Source: an uncultured Erysipelotrichaceae bacterium
GTDB lineage: Bacteria > Bacillota_I > Bacilli_A > Erysipelotrichales > Erysipelotrichaceae
Length of the DNA stretch: 54,183 nt
Assembly: GCA_902786245.1 (NCBI GenBank)
Contig: CADABS010000008.1
Location: 1 to 54,183, forward strand
Direction of reading: 5' to 3'
Shown here: piece after piece, positions 14,943 through 23,124 of the stretch
Numbering within the stretch: the first letter of the stretch is position 1
How the letters are laid out: every line of letters starts with the position of its first letter
Notes under the pieces: generated by a model
Told to the model about the DNA's origin: nothing
Database searches by the model: none
Seen by the model: only the letters and a program-made list of their open reading frames with translations
Made by a program: the position numbers and the translations under genes

Positions 14943-16610
14943 ATGAGCAAAGTACGCATTTTTGCCCTTGGCGGACTCGATGAAGACGGCAAGAACATGT
15001 ATGTGGTAGAGAACGGCGACGATATCTTTGTCATGGAATGCGGTATGAAATATCCGGATGCCGGTCAGCTCGGCATTGAGATGATCATTCCCGATTTCCG
15101 CTATCTGTCCGAAAACAGAGACAGGATCAGAGCGGTATTCATTTCCCATGGCCACGATGATGTCATGGCGGCTCTGCCCAATCTGATCCGGGAGATCCCG
15201 AAAGTGCCTGTCTATATGGCGCCGCTGACAGCGCTGATGTTCGAGCGCAGAGCGAAGAAGCTGGGTCTGACGAATATGAACATCCACCGGATCATGCGCA
15301 ATGCGAAGTTCAAGATCGGCAGGACGGAGATCCGCACCTTCGGCACGACCCAGTCGATCGCCGACGGCTACGGTGTCGCGATCAAAACGGAAGACGGCTA
15401 TGTCGTCTATTCATCGGAATTCATCGTTGACTATGATACAAAAGAAGAAGCGTTCAAATTTGATATTTCCAATGTCACGGATCTCGGTACGGCCGGTGTA
15501 CTGGCACTGATGTGCGAGTCGGTCGGTGCGACCAGGGACGGACACAGTGCGCCGCATCACCGCATCACCGGAATGATCGAGCAGTATTTTGAAGATTCGC
15601 CGGGCCGGATGTTCATTACGCTGTTCAACCAGAACATCTACCGCGTGATCGAGGTCGTTGAGCTGGCAAACAAGTACAACCGGAAGGTCATGATCTATGA
15701 TACGGAACTGCGCAATGAGCTGGCGGATATGGCCAAACTGGGCTATTATCATATTCCGGCAGGTCTGGAGATCGCACCGAGCGCCTTCCGCAATGATATT
15801 GATAATGTCATCGTGATCATTGCCGGAACCGGATCGAGCATCTTCCGCAAGGTGCACCGCATCGCAACAAAGGAAGATGAGAACATCGAACTGCGCTCCA
15901 CCGATACGGTCATCATCGCTTCTCCGGCAGTGCCGGGCACGGAACGCGAAGAAGCGGGCATGGAAGATGATCTTTACAAAGAGGCAGGCAGAGTTCTGAC
16001 CGTCGATGCCAAGCGCACCTTCACGATGCATGCGGCGATCGAAGATCTGAAGATGATGATCTACCTGATGAAGCCGAAGTTCTATATTCCGGTCAAAGGC
16101 GAATACCGTCATCTGATCGCCAACGCGAACATTGCCCTGGATATGGGCTATAATGCGGATAAGATCATCGTCATGGACAACGGCCAGGCAGCGGTGATCA
16201 CCGACGGCGAACTTTCCCGTTCGTTCGACAGCATTCCGGTCGACAATGTTCTGGTCGATGGCAATGACAGACTGGATGAGAGCGGCATGATCCTCAAAGA
16301 CAGAGAACTGCTGAGCACGGATGGTGCTATAATCGTAGGGATTGTCATGAATCACGCGACCAAGGAGATCATCGGCGGTCCGGATGTGCAGAGCCGCGGC
16401 GTCATCTACCTGAAAGACGCGGATTACATTGTCCGGGAGATCGGCAATATCATGGAGACAACGATCAACGACGCTGTCAGAGACGGCCGTTATGACAATA
16501 TGAGCTGCCGGGCGGAAGCACGGGAAAAGATCAGCCGCTATGTCATGCGGGAAACAGGCAAGCGTCCGATGATCCTGCCGGCGATCGTTGAGATCAATAC
16601 AGTGGATTAA
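14943..16610 (+). CDS. RNase J homologue with degenerate active site (RNase J2-like)
   Basis: A 555-residue metallo-beta-lactamase/beta-CASP protein of full RNase J length, ending in the usual C-terminal domain. The metal-binding core is altered. The H-x-H-x-D-H motif reads HGHDDV (residues 69-74). The expected F-x-x-N-H-S reads GTTQS (134-138), HTGDF reads YSSEF (156-160), and HGEYR reads KGEYR (385-389); His363 of the SGH region remains. It is likely poorly active or structural, like RNase J2 subunits that work with J1. A place just upstream of ftsK/spoIIIE matches that of rnjB in B. subtilis. AAGGAG precedes ATG. Confidence 0.85.
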   Translation: MSKVRIFALGGLDEDGKNMYVVENGDDIFVMECGMKYPDAGQLGIEMIIPDFRYLSENRDRIRAVFISHGHDDVMAALPNLIREIPKVPVYMAPLTALMFERRAKKLGLTNMNIHRIMRNAKFKIGRTEIRTFGTTQSIADGYGVAIKTEDGYVVYSSEFIVDYDTKEEAFKFDISNVTDLGTAGVLALMCESVGATRDGHSAPHHRITGMIEQYFEDSPGRMFITLFNQNIYRVIEVVELANKYNRKVMIYDTELRNELADMAKLGYYHIPAGLEIAPSAFRNDIDNVIVIIAGTGSSIFRKVHRIATKEDENIELRSTDTVIIASPAVPGTEREEAGMEDDLYKEAGRVLTVDAKRTFTMHAAIEDLKMMIYLMKPKFYIPVKGEYRHLIANANIALDMGYNADKIIVMDNGQAAVITDGELSRSFDSIPVDNVLVDGNDRLDESGMILKDRELLSTDGAIIVGIVMNHATKEIIGGPDVQSRGVIYLKDADYIVREIGNIMETTINDAVRDGRYDNMSCRAEAREKISRYVMRETGKRPMILPAIVEINTVD

Positions 16611-16614
16611 AAGA

Positions 16615-19101
16615 ATGGCAAGAAAAACTAGGAAACAGCTTGAAATTGAAAAACAGAACAGGGAACGCATGCAATGGATCACGATTGTGATCCTTTCTGC
16701 GTTTATTCTGCTCGGATTCTTCCGGCTCGGGGCGGTCGGCATTTTTCTGTCCGGTCTGCAGAGACTGCTTTTCGGCGATCTGTACTGGCTGATCCTGGCA
16801 GCGGTGATCCTCTGCCTGATCATGCGGATGCGCAGAGGGGAAGGCGGTACAGGCCTGCGCAGCCCGGTGCCGTATATCCTGATCAGTGCGGCGATCCTGC
16901 TGACCTGTACGTTCATCGATGCAGATCCGGAAGCTCCCGGCATGGATTTTTTCATGGATATTGCGGCTAATGCGAAGAACTTCTTTACCGGCATGCCGGA
17001 GAAGATCGGCGGCGGTCTGTGCGGCGGTCTGCTGTATGGCGCGGCTTCGCAGCTGTTCGGCAGAGCCGGCGTCATCCTGGTCATTACGGTACTGACCGTG
17101 ATCGCATTGTTACTGGCGGTGCCGGTCGATACGTATAAAGGTGCGGCAGCTTCCGTATTCGGTTTCTTCAAGCTGCCGGAAAAGCCGGTCAGAGAAGAAA
17201 AAGAAGAGCCCAAAGAAGCGCCGAATCTCTGGAAAATCGCCCAGGAACATAAAGAAAAGCGCCGCATGAAGATGATCGAAGCGGATGCGGAGACGGAAGA
17301 TACCGCCGGCATTCAGATGATGCATGAACCCGAACCGGCTGTACGGAAGGATGAACCGCATCTGACGACGCTGCTGAATATTACCGCCGACGGACCGACC
17401 CAGGAGATCCAGGTGGTATCGATTCCCGGTAAGACAATTTCTTCAAAGGAATCGGTTTTCATCAATATCGATGATCTCTATGACAGAGCGGAAAGCATTG
17501 ATTATGAAGAAGATTACGATGAGACGGAGATTCGTGCCTATGAAGAACCGGAACCCGAACCGTATGAAGAACCGGCGGTGATTGAAGAACCTGTCATCAA
17601 TGCGGAAACAAAAGAAGAGACTGCTCCGGCACCTGTATCATCCAAAAAACGCGAACCGTTCAAAAACTACCGGATCCCGGTTGCCGGACGTCTGCTGGAT
17701 GAGATCCAGAGGACCCAGGCCAATACGGAAAATGAACTTGCCGCAGCCGAAAAGGGCGAACTGCTGATTTCGATCCTGCGCAATTTCGATATCCCGGCAG
17801 AACTGGTGGCGACCCATATCGGACCGTCTGTCACCCAGTTTGAGATCCGTCCGGATGCCAATGTCAAGGTCAGCAGGATCCTGTCTCTGACCGACAATAT
17901 CAAGATGCAGCTGGCGGCCAGAGATGTCCGTATCGAAGCGCCGATTCCCGGCCGCAATGCCGTCGGCGTGGAAATACCGAATGCAAAGACGACACCGGTA
18001 AAGATGCGCGAACTGTTCAGGGAAATCCCGGCACCGGATGAGAAGAACCGCCTGATGTTCGTGTTGGGCAAGGATCTGCTCGGACGTACCGTAACCTGTC
18101 AGCTCAACAAGATGCCGCATATGCTGATCGCCGGTGCGACCGGATCGGGCAAATCGGTATGCATGAACTCGATCATCACATCGCTGCTTCTGCGGACGAA
18201 GCCGGATGAAGTCAAGCTTCTGCTGGTCGATCCGAAGAAAGTCGAATTCACGCCGTATCATGATATTCCCCACCTGATCGGTCCGGTCATCAATGATGCG
18301 ACCAAAGCGAGCAATGCCCTCAAGATCATCGTCCAGATCATGGATGAGCGCTATAACGTATTCGCATTGAGCGGGGTGCGGAATATCGAAGGCTACAACG
18401 AAATGGTGAAGAAGCAGGGCGGACGGCCGAATGAAGACGGTTCACCTGCACCCAAGCCGCTGCCGTATATCGTCGTGATCATCGATGAGCTGGCCGACCT
18501 GATGTCGGTTGCCGGCAAGGAAGTCGAGTCTTCGATCCAGCGCATCACGCAGCTGGCCAGAGCTGCCGGCATCCATCTGATCGTCGCCACCCAGAGACCT
18601 TCGGTCGATGTCATCACCGGCATCATCAAGGCGAATATCCCGAGCCGTATCGCATTTGCGGTATCTTCCGGCACGGATTCAAGGACGATCCTCGACCATG
18701 TCGGCGCGGAGCGTCTGCTCGGCAACGGCGATATGCTGTATATCCCGATCGGCCAGAATGCGCCGATGCGTGTGCAGGGTGTCTTTGTGACCGACCGCGA
18801 AGTCGAAGCGATCACATCCGATGTCAAGAAGAAGGCAAAGCCGGAATATGACGATCACTTCATCATGCTGGAAGGTGTCGAAGGAAACGGAGGCATTGTT
18901 TCGGCTTCCGAAGATCCGATGCTCGAAGAGATCAAGGAATATGTCATCGAAGCACAGAAAGCTTCCACGTCGCTGCTGCAGAGAAGATTCGGCATCGGCT
19001 ACAACCGGGCTGCAAGAATGATCGATGCCCTGGAAGAAGCAGGGGTCATCGGACCGGCCCAGGGCTCCAAGCCCAGAGAGGTATTTATCAAGAAAAAGTG
19101 A
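16615..19101 (+). CDS. ftsK: DNA translocase FtsK/SpoIIIE
   Basis: An 828-residue septal DNA pump. Four membrane helices occupy about residues 20-175, followed by an acidic, proline-rich linker (180-340). The RecA-like motor has Walker A GATGSGKS (about 506-513) and Walker B VVIIDELADLM (about 620-630). A winged-helix gamma domain with RRFGIGYNRAARMID ends the protein. It moves chromosomes through the closing septum; whether the cell sporulates cannot be judged here. ATG 16615 lies four bases after the RNase J stop and has no clear ribosome site, so translational coupling is likely. Confidence 0.96.
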   Translation: MARKTRKQLEIEKQNRERMQWITIVILSAFILLGFFRLGAVGIFLSGLQRLLFGDLYWLILAAVILCLIMRMRRGEGGTGLRSPVPYILISAAILLTCTFIDADPEAPGMDFFMDIAANAKNFFTGMPEKIGGGLCGGLLYGAASQLFGRAGVILVITVLTVIALLLAVPVDTYKGAAASVFGFFKLPEKPVREEKEEPKEAPNLWKIAQEHKEKRRMKMIEADAETEDTAGIQMMHEPEPAVRKDEPHLTTLLNITADGPTQEIQVVSIPGKTISSKESVFINIDDLYDRAESIDYEEDYDETEIRAYEEPEPEPYEEPAVIEEPVINAETKEETAPAPVSSKKREPFKNYRIPVAGRLLDEIQRTQANTENELAAAEKGELLISILRNFDIPAELVATHIGPSVTQFEIRPDANVKVSRILSLTDNIKMQLAARDVRIEAPIPGRNAVGVEIPNAKTTPVKMRELFREIPAPDEKNRLMFVLGKDLLGRTVTCQLNKMPHMLIAGATGSGKSVCMNSIITSLLLRTKPDEVKLLLVDPKKVEFTPYHDIPHLIGPVINDATKASNALKIIVQIMDERYNVFALSGVRNIEGYNEMVKKQGGRPNEDGSPAPKPLPYIVVIIDELADLMSVAGKEVESSIQRITQLARAAGIHLIVATQRPSVDVITGIIKANIPSRIAFAVSSGTDSRTILDHVGAERLLGNGDMLYIPIGQNAPMRVQGVFVTDREVEAITSDVKKKAKPEYDDHFIMLEGVEGNGGIVSASEDPMLEEIKEYVIEAQKASTSLLQRRFGIGYNRAARMIDALEEAGVIGPAQGSKPREVFIKKK

Positions 19102-19102
19102 T

Positions 19103-19717
19103 ATGAACCAGGAAGAACGCAGAAAAAACGGATGCCTGTATGATCCGTACTACGTCCCGGACAAGGACAGAGAACAAACAGGGGAACTGCTGGAACGCTA
19201 TAACCGGGCATATACCAGAGCAATGCGCAAAGCGCTGGAACCGGAGCTGTTTGCGCTGCTCGGTTCATGCGGTGAGCATGTGACCATCACACCGCCGTTC
19301 TACTGCACGTATATCGGACATATATTCATCGGCGATGATTTCTATGCCAATACCCAGTGGATGGTCATCGCCAACGGCGAAGTGCATATCGGCAACAGGG
19401 TACAGATCGGACCGCGGGTAACGGTCGTGACGCCGGTGCATCCGCTCGACAGCGGACTGCGGGCGACCGGTCTGGAAAAGGCTCTGCCGGTCGTGATCGG
19501 CGATGATGTATGGATCGCTGCCAATGTCACAGTCAATCCCGGCGTGACGATCGGAGACAGATCCGTCATTGCGTCCGGAGCGGTCGTGACGAGGGATATC
19601 CCGGCCGATTCGCTGGCAGCCGGTGTACCTGCCAGAGTCATCCGGAAAATCGGCGAAGAGGACAGACAGAAACTTCTGGAAGAATACAATGCATATCTGC
19701 AGGATCCTGACGTATGA
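19103..19717 (+). CDS. Maa/LacA-type sugar O-acetyltransferase
   Basis: A 204-residue left-handed beta-helix enzyme. An N-terminal helical cap (residues 1-60) precedes hexapeptide repeats such as VHIGNRVQIGPRV and VTIGDRSVIASGAVV. The catalytic His is in TPVHPLDSGLRATGLE, as in maltose and galactoside acetyltransferases. It should transfer acetyl from acetyl-CoA to a sugar hydroxyl; the acceptor is unknown. It starts one base after the ftsK stop, so the two genes are cotranscribed. Confidence 0.88.
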   Translation: MNQEERRKNGCLYDPYYVPDKDREQTGELLERYNRAYTRAMRKALEPELFALLGSCGEHVTITPPFYCTYIGHIFIGDDFYANTQWMVIANGEVHIGNRVQIGPRVTVVTPVHPLDSGLRATGLEKALPVVIGDDVWIAANVTVNPGVTIGDRSVIASGAVVTRDIPADSLAAGVPARVIRKIGEEDRQKLLEEYNAYLQDPDV

Positions 19718-19730
19718 GCAGGATTCTTTT
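19702..19730 (+). terminator. Terminator at the end of the ftsK-acetyltransferase unit
   Basis: GGATCCTG, 9-base loop containing the stop codon, CAGGATTC (one G-U pair), then four T's. Confidence 0.7.
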
Positions 19731-19755
19731 ATACGCATGAGTTAGATTAAACTAA

Positions 19756-19783
19756 TTGCAATTCATACAAAGCTGAGTATGAT
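19756..19783 (+). promoter_or_regulatory. Promoter of the small Cys-rich membrane protein gene
   Basis: TTGCAA (19756-19761), 16-bp spacer, TATGAT (19778-19783). Confidence 0.65.
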
Positions 19784-19803
19784 AATGGCAGGAGGCATGA
19801 AAG

Positions 19804-20013
19804 ATGAATGCTGGTTCATGGTTTGTACTGTTAATACTGGCCGCAATTGTCGCATGGGCGGTGCGGGATATGATCGTCAACGGCATCGACAGCTGTTCCG
19901 GAGAATGCGGATCCTGCGGTTCCTCCTGCAAATGGGTCAATGATATCCAGAAAGCAAAGAAGGCGGCGGAGCGCAGAAGGAAGCTGAAAGCATTTTTCCG
20001 GATCGGCGGCTGA
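19804..20013 (+). CDS. FeoB-associated Cys-rich membrane protein-like
   Basis: A 69-residue protein with one N-terminal membrane helix (about residues 5-25), a cysteine cluster with spacing C-x3-C-x2-C-x3-C (SCSGECGSCGSSCK, about 30-43), and a basic C-terminal helix. This is the layout of the FeoB-associated Cys-rich membrane family, whose genes usually follow feoB. No feoB or feoA is in this window; the gene stands alone with its own promoter and terminator. AGGAGG precedes ATG. Function unknown; metal or thiol chemistry is only a guess from the cysteines. Confidence 0.7.
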   Translation: MNAGSWFVLLILAAIVAWAVRDMIVNGIDSCSGECGSCGSSCKWVNDIQKAKKAAERRRKLKAFFRIGG

Positions 20014-20036
20014 ATTTGAATGCAATTGTCAGACAG

Positions 20037-20068
20037 GACAGATTTGTACAGCGCAAATCTGTCTTTTT
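20037..20068 (+). terminator. Terminator after the Cys-rich membrane protein gene
   Basis: A perfect 10-bp stem GACAGATTTG/CAAATCTGTC with a 7-base loop and five T's. Confidence 0.95.
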
Positions 20069-20141
20069 CTGTTATTTCCGGCAGATTCGGCGATTTGAAT
20101 GCGTCTGCAGGATACGGCAGGATATACGTGCAAGGAGGTAA

Positions 20142-20459
20142 ATGAAAGTGCTGACAACATGTGTCATTGCAGGAAAAGTAACCGAGAAACCGGAGGTGAT
20201 CACCACTGCCAGAGGCAATACGATGGCATCGATGATCGTCGAAGCACAGCGGCCGTACCGCAACGATGACGGAACCCAGACCAGCGACCGTTTCAAGGTC
20301 ATCCTCTGGCGCGGCATTGCGGATGAATGCGCGGATGTGTGCGATGTCGGATCGCATGTCGTGATCCGGGGCCGTCTGCAGGCGAACAACCGGATGATCG
20401 ATGACGTTCTGTACTACAACTGCGAAGTCATTGCCGAAAAGGTCGTTTATCTGCAGTAG
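20142..20459 (+). CDS. Short single-stranded DNA-binding (OB-fold) protein
   Basis: A 105-residue OB-fold protein. The sequence from CVIAGKVTEKPEV through VILWRGIADECADV to VVIRGRLQANN follows the SSB core. The acidic C-terminal tail that canonical SSB uses to recruit partner proteins is missing, and the protein ends directly after the last strand. It may be an accessory SSB (like B. subtilis SsbB/YwpH) or a PriB-like protein; the housekeeping ssb would then be elsewhere. AAGGAGG precedes ATG. It is a single-gene unit. Confidence 0.8.
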   Translation: MKVLTTCVIAGKVTEKPEVITTARGNTMASMIVEAQRPYRNDDGTQTSDRFKVILWRGIADECADVCDVGSHVVIRGRLQANNRMIDDVLYYNCEVIAEKVVYLQ

Positions 20460-20461
20460 GG

Positions 20462-20498
20462 ATGCAGAGGTGTCTGACACCTTTGCATTTTCTTTTTT
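20462..20498 (+). terminator. Terminator after the SSB-like gene
   Basis: TGCAGAGGTGT, CTG loop, ACACCTTTGCA (one G-U pair), followed by TTTTCTTTTTT. Confidence 0.93.
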
Positions 20499-20561
20499 CC
20501 ATCCATCGAAAGATATCCGTTTCTGTGATACTATTGCAGTGTTTGAAGCGAGGTAATAAGT

Positions 20562-21959
20562 ATGGCATTTGATTCACTGAGTGAACGTCTGAATAAAGCA
20601 ATGCGCAATGTCGCCGGCAAGGGAACCCTGACCGACGCGAATATGGAGGAAATGCTGAAGGAGGTGCGTCTGGCCCTTCTGGAAGCGGATGTCAACTACC
20701 GGATCGTCAAGCAGTTCCTGGAGGATATCCGGGAAAAGGCGAGAGGCGAGGATGTTCTGGCCAGCGTTGAACCGGGTCAGCAGCTCGTCAAGATCGTCCA
20801 TGATCAGATCATTGAACTGCTCGGTACGGATGATACTGAACTGAAATTCAAAGAAGACGGCATTACAACGGTCATGCTCGTCGGTCTGCAGGGTACCGGT
20901 AAAACGACCAGTGCAGCCAAGATCGCAAAGATCTGCAAGGAAAAGCACAACCGGAAGATCCTGATGATCGCGGCAGACGTCATCCGTCCGGCGGCCATCG
21001 AACAGCTGCAGACACTGGGCCGTGAAGTCGGTGTCGATGTCTATACACTGGGACCGGAAAAGAGCGCCAAGGAAACCGTCGGCAGAGGCATGATCTATGC
21101 CCGCGACAACGGCTATGATACCGTTCTGATCGATACGGCCGGCCGTCTCCATATCGATGAGCAGCTGATGGATGAGCTGCGTGTCATCAATGAGAATGTC
21201 CATCCCGATGAGATCCTTCTGACGGTCGATGCGATGACCGGTCAGGATATCGTCAATGTCGCAAGAGCGTTCAAGGAAGCGCTGCCTCTGACCGGACTGG
21301 TCGTCACGAAGTTCGACGGCGATTCCCGCGGCGGCGGTGTTCTGTCTGTCAAGAAGATCACCGGTGTTCCGATCAAGTTCATCGGTGAAGGCGAAAAGAT
21401 CGATGATCTCGGCGTGTTCCATCCCGACCGTATGGCCGACCGTATTCTCGGCATGGGCGATGTCGTCAGCCTGGTTGAAAAAGCCCAGGAAAAGATGGAC
21501 ATGGAAGAAGCCGAGAAGATGGCCGAGAGAATGATGAACGGACAGTTCACGATGGATGACATGCTCAAGCAGTTTGAGCAGATCCAGAAGCTCGGTCCGC
21601 TGGGCGGCATCATGAAGATGCTGCCGGGCATGAATCAGTATGCCGGCATGATCGATGATGTCCGTGCCAATGATGCGATGAAGCATACCAAGGCGATCAT
21701 CCAGTCCATGACAAAATATGAAAGAGCGCATCCGGATAAGATCCGCAGCACGATGAAGAAGCGGATCGCAGCCGGTTCCGGTACATCGGTCAATGAAGTC
21801 AATAAGCTGATCAATCAGTTCGAAAAGATGAAGAAGGCGATGAACCAGATCGGTGCCCTGCAGCGCAGCGGTTCTCTGAATGAAGAGTCTCTGGACAGAA
21901 TGATGGAGAATGCCCAGAAGAATGCCCGCATGAATCCGAATATGTTCCGCAGAAAATAA
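20562..21959 (+). CDS. ffh: Signal recognition particle protein Ffh
   Basis: A 465-residue SRP54 homologue of usual length. The N domain occupies residues 1-90. The G domain has GLQGTGKTT (about 107-115), DTAGR and TKFDGDSRGG. The methionine-rich M domain from about residue 300 binds 4.5S RNA and signal sequences; it carries the LGPLGGIMKMLPG and RSTMKKRIAAGSGTSVNEVN segments. It sends nascent membrane proteins to FtsY and SecYEG. Usually ylxM precedes it in Bacillota; no such gene is seen here. The start follows GAGGTAA. Confidence 0.97.
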   Translation: MAFDSLSERLNKAMRNVAGKGTLTDANMEEMLKEVRLALLEADVNYRIVKQFLEDIREKARGEDVLASVEPGQQLVKIVHDQIIELLGTDDTELKFKEDGITTVMLVGLQGTGKTTSAAKIAKICKEKHNRKILMIAADVIRPAAIEQLQTLGREVGVDVYTLGPEKSAKETVGRGMIYARDNGYDTVLIDTAGRLHIDEQLMDELRVINENVHPDEILLTVDAMTGQDIVNVARAFKEALPLTGLVVTKFDGDSRGGGVLSVKKITGVPIKFIGEGEKIDDLGVFHPDRMADRILGMGDVVSLVEKAQEKMDMEEAEKMAERMMNGQFTMDDMLKQFEQIQKLGPLGGIMKMLPGMNQYAGMIDDVRANDAMKHTKAIIQSMTKYERAHPDKIRSTMKKRIAAGSGTSVNEVNKLINQFEKMKKAMNQIGALQRSGSLNEESLDRMMENAQKNARMNPNMFRRK

Positions 21960-21963
21960 AAAC

Positions 21964-22002
21964 AGGTCTGTCAAGGTTTTTGCCTTGACAGGCTTTTCTT
22001 TG
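21964..22002 (+). terminator. ffh terminator
   Basis: CTGTCAAGG (21968-21976), 6-base loop, CCTTGACAG (21983-21991), then TTTTCTTT. Its 3' arm contains the -35 box of the rpsP promoter. Confidence 0.9.
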
Positions 22003-22012
22003 ATGTTATAAT
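21985..22012 (+). promoter_or_regulatory. rpsP operon promoter embedded in the ffh terminator
   Basis: Consensus TTGACA (21985-21990), 16-bp spacer, consensus TATAAT (22007-22012). The -35 hexamer forms part of the terminator's 3' arm. Confidence 0.88.
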
Positions 22013-22040
22013 CATTCCTGCAGTAAGGAGGAAATAAGAA

Positions 22041-22325
22041 ATGGCAGTTAAACTTCGTTTAAAGAGAATGGGTGCGAAGAAGGCACCGAGATACCGTATC
22101 GTTGCAGCGGATGCACGTGCTCCCCGTGACGGACGTGAGATCGAAACAGTCGGCTGGATCAATCCTACAGCTGAACCGGCAGAGATCCATGTAGATGAAG
22201 AAAAGGCACTGAAGTGGCTCCACAACGGTGCGCAGCCTTCCGACACAGTTCGCAATATTCTGTCTTCCCAGGGTGTCATGAAGAAGTTCCATGACGAGAA
22301 GGCAGCTGCGAAGAAGAAGGCTTAA
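22041..22325 (+). CDS. rpsP: 30S ribosomal protein S16
   Basis: A 94-residue S16 protein beginning [21 protein letters not shown], with the conserved [13 protein letters not shown] segment. It is an early-assembly 30S protein. AAGGAGG precedes ATG. It opens the rpsP-khpA-rimM-trmD operon from a consensus promoter, in keeping with high expression. Confidence 0.98.
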   Translation: MAVKLRLKRMGAKKAPRYRIVAADARAPRDGREIETVGWINPTAEPAEIHVDEEKALKWLHNGAQPSDTVRNILSSQGVMKKFHDEKAAAKKKA

Positions 22326-22330
22326 GTTCC

Positions 22331-22579
22331 ATGACCGAGCTGGATAAGGTATTATACGACCTTTGCAAGCCAATGGTCGAGGATCCGGACAGTCTGGATG
22401 TAAGAGTCATGCCGAGTATGAATGAGCGGGAAGTCGTTCTGCATGTATATGCGAAGAACGATGATATCGCCCGTCTGATCGGCAGAAAAGGTTCCATGGC
22501 TTCTGCTCTGCGTCAGGTGATGTCTGTCGCTTCGCATGCAGAGAACAAGAAAGTCACAATCAAGTTTGAACAGATCTGA
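22331..22579 (+). CDS. khpA: KH-domain RNA-binding protein KhpA
   Basis: An 82-residue single-KH protein with the GxxG loop as IGRKGSMASALRQV (about residues 55-68). KhpA, often with KhpB, binds many RNAs in Bacillota and affects cell elongation and translation. The rpsP-khpA-rimM-trmD order is standard. It starts six bases after the rpsP stop, with AAGG near the end of rpsP as the likely ribosome site. Confidence 0.92.
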   Translation: MTELDKVLYDLCKPMVEDPDSLDVRVMPSMNEREVVLHVYAKNDDIARLIGRKGSMASALRQVMSVASHAENKKVTIKFEQI

Positions 22580-22600
22580 GGATGCGGAAAGCATCCTTTT
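22580..22600 (+). terminator. Weak intra-operon terminator between khpA and rimM
   Basis: GGATGC, GGAAA loop, GCATCC, then four T's. It starts at the last base of the khpA stop codon; the short T run suggests partial termination. Confidence 0.6.
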
Positions 22601-22614
22601 CTGAAGGAGTTGTT

Positions 22615-23124
22615 ATGGAGTATATTCAGATCGGCACGATCATCAATACGCACGGCATCAGAGGCGAACTCAAGATCCGCAGTTTTTCGGATTTCGATGC
22701 CCAGCGCTATAAGAAAGGCAATACCGTCTATATCGGCAATGCCCAGGAAAAACAGGCATTTACGGTCGATTCCTTCCGCAGCCACAAGGGCTTTTCTCTT
22801 GTCGGTCTGAAGGATATGCGGGATATCAATCTGGTGGAACCGTTTGTCGGCATGGATGTCTTTGTCGATGCCGCAGACCGTGCACCTTTGAAAAAAGGCG
22901 AATACTACCGCAGCGATCTGGAAGGACTTCTAGTGACCGATGAAGAGGGGAATGCCCGCGGAACGGTCGTGGATGTGGAAGAAACGCTGGGTGCCCAGAA
23001 CAATCTGCGGATCAGACTTTCTTCCGGCAGAGAGATCCTGATGCCGTATAATAAGGCGTTCGTCAGAAATATCGATCTGGAAAAAGGGGAAATCACCGTC
23101 GTATGGATGGAGGGTCTGGAATGA
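22615..23124 (+). CDS. rimM: Ribosome maturation factor RimM
   Basis: A 169-residue protein with an N-terminal beta-barrel beginning YIQIGTIINTHGIRGELKI and a C-terminal PRC-barrel with YYRSDLEGLLV and ILMPYNKAFVRNIDLE. RimM binds S19 and helps 16S rRNA 3'-domain maturation. ATG 22615 has AAGGAG upstream; an in-frame upstream extension would lie in the intercistronic hairpin. Its last codon overlaps the trmD start (ATGA). Confidence 0.95.
   Translation: MEYIQIGTIINTHGIRGELKIRSFSDFDAQRYKKGNTVYIGNAQEKQAFTVDSFRSHKGFSLVGLKDMRDINLVEPFVGMDVFVDAADRAPLKKGEYYRSDLEGLLVTDEEGNARGTVVDVEETLGAQNNLRIRLSSGREILMPYNKAFVRNIDLEKGEITVVWMEGLE

Noticed and set aside
15411-17312. 633-codon open frame on the minus strand opposite the RNase J-like gene and ftsK
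   Set aside because: It runs antisense to two clearly conserved genes, has low-complexity residues typical of shadow frames in this codon usage, and has no ribosome site or family features.
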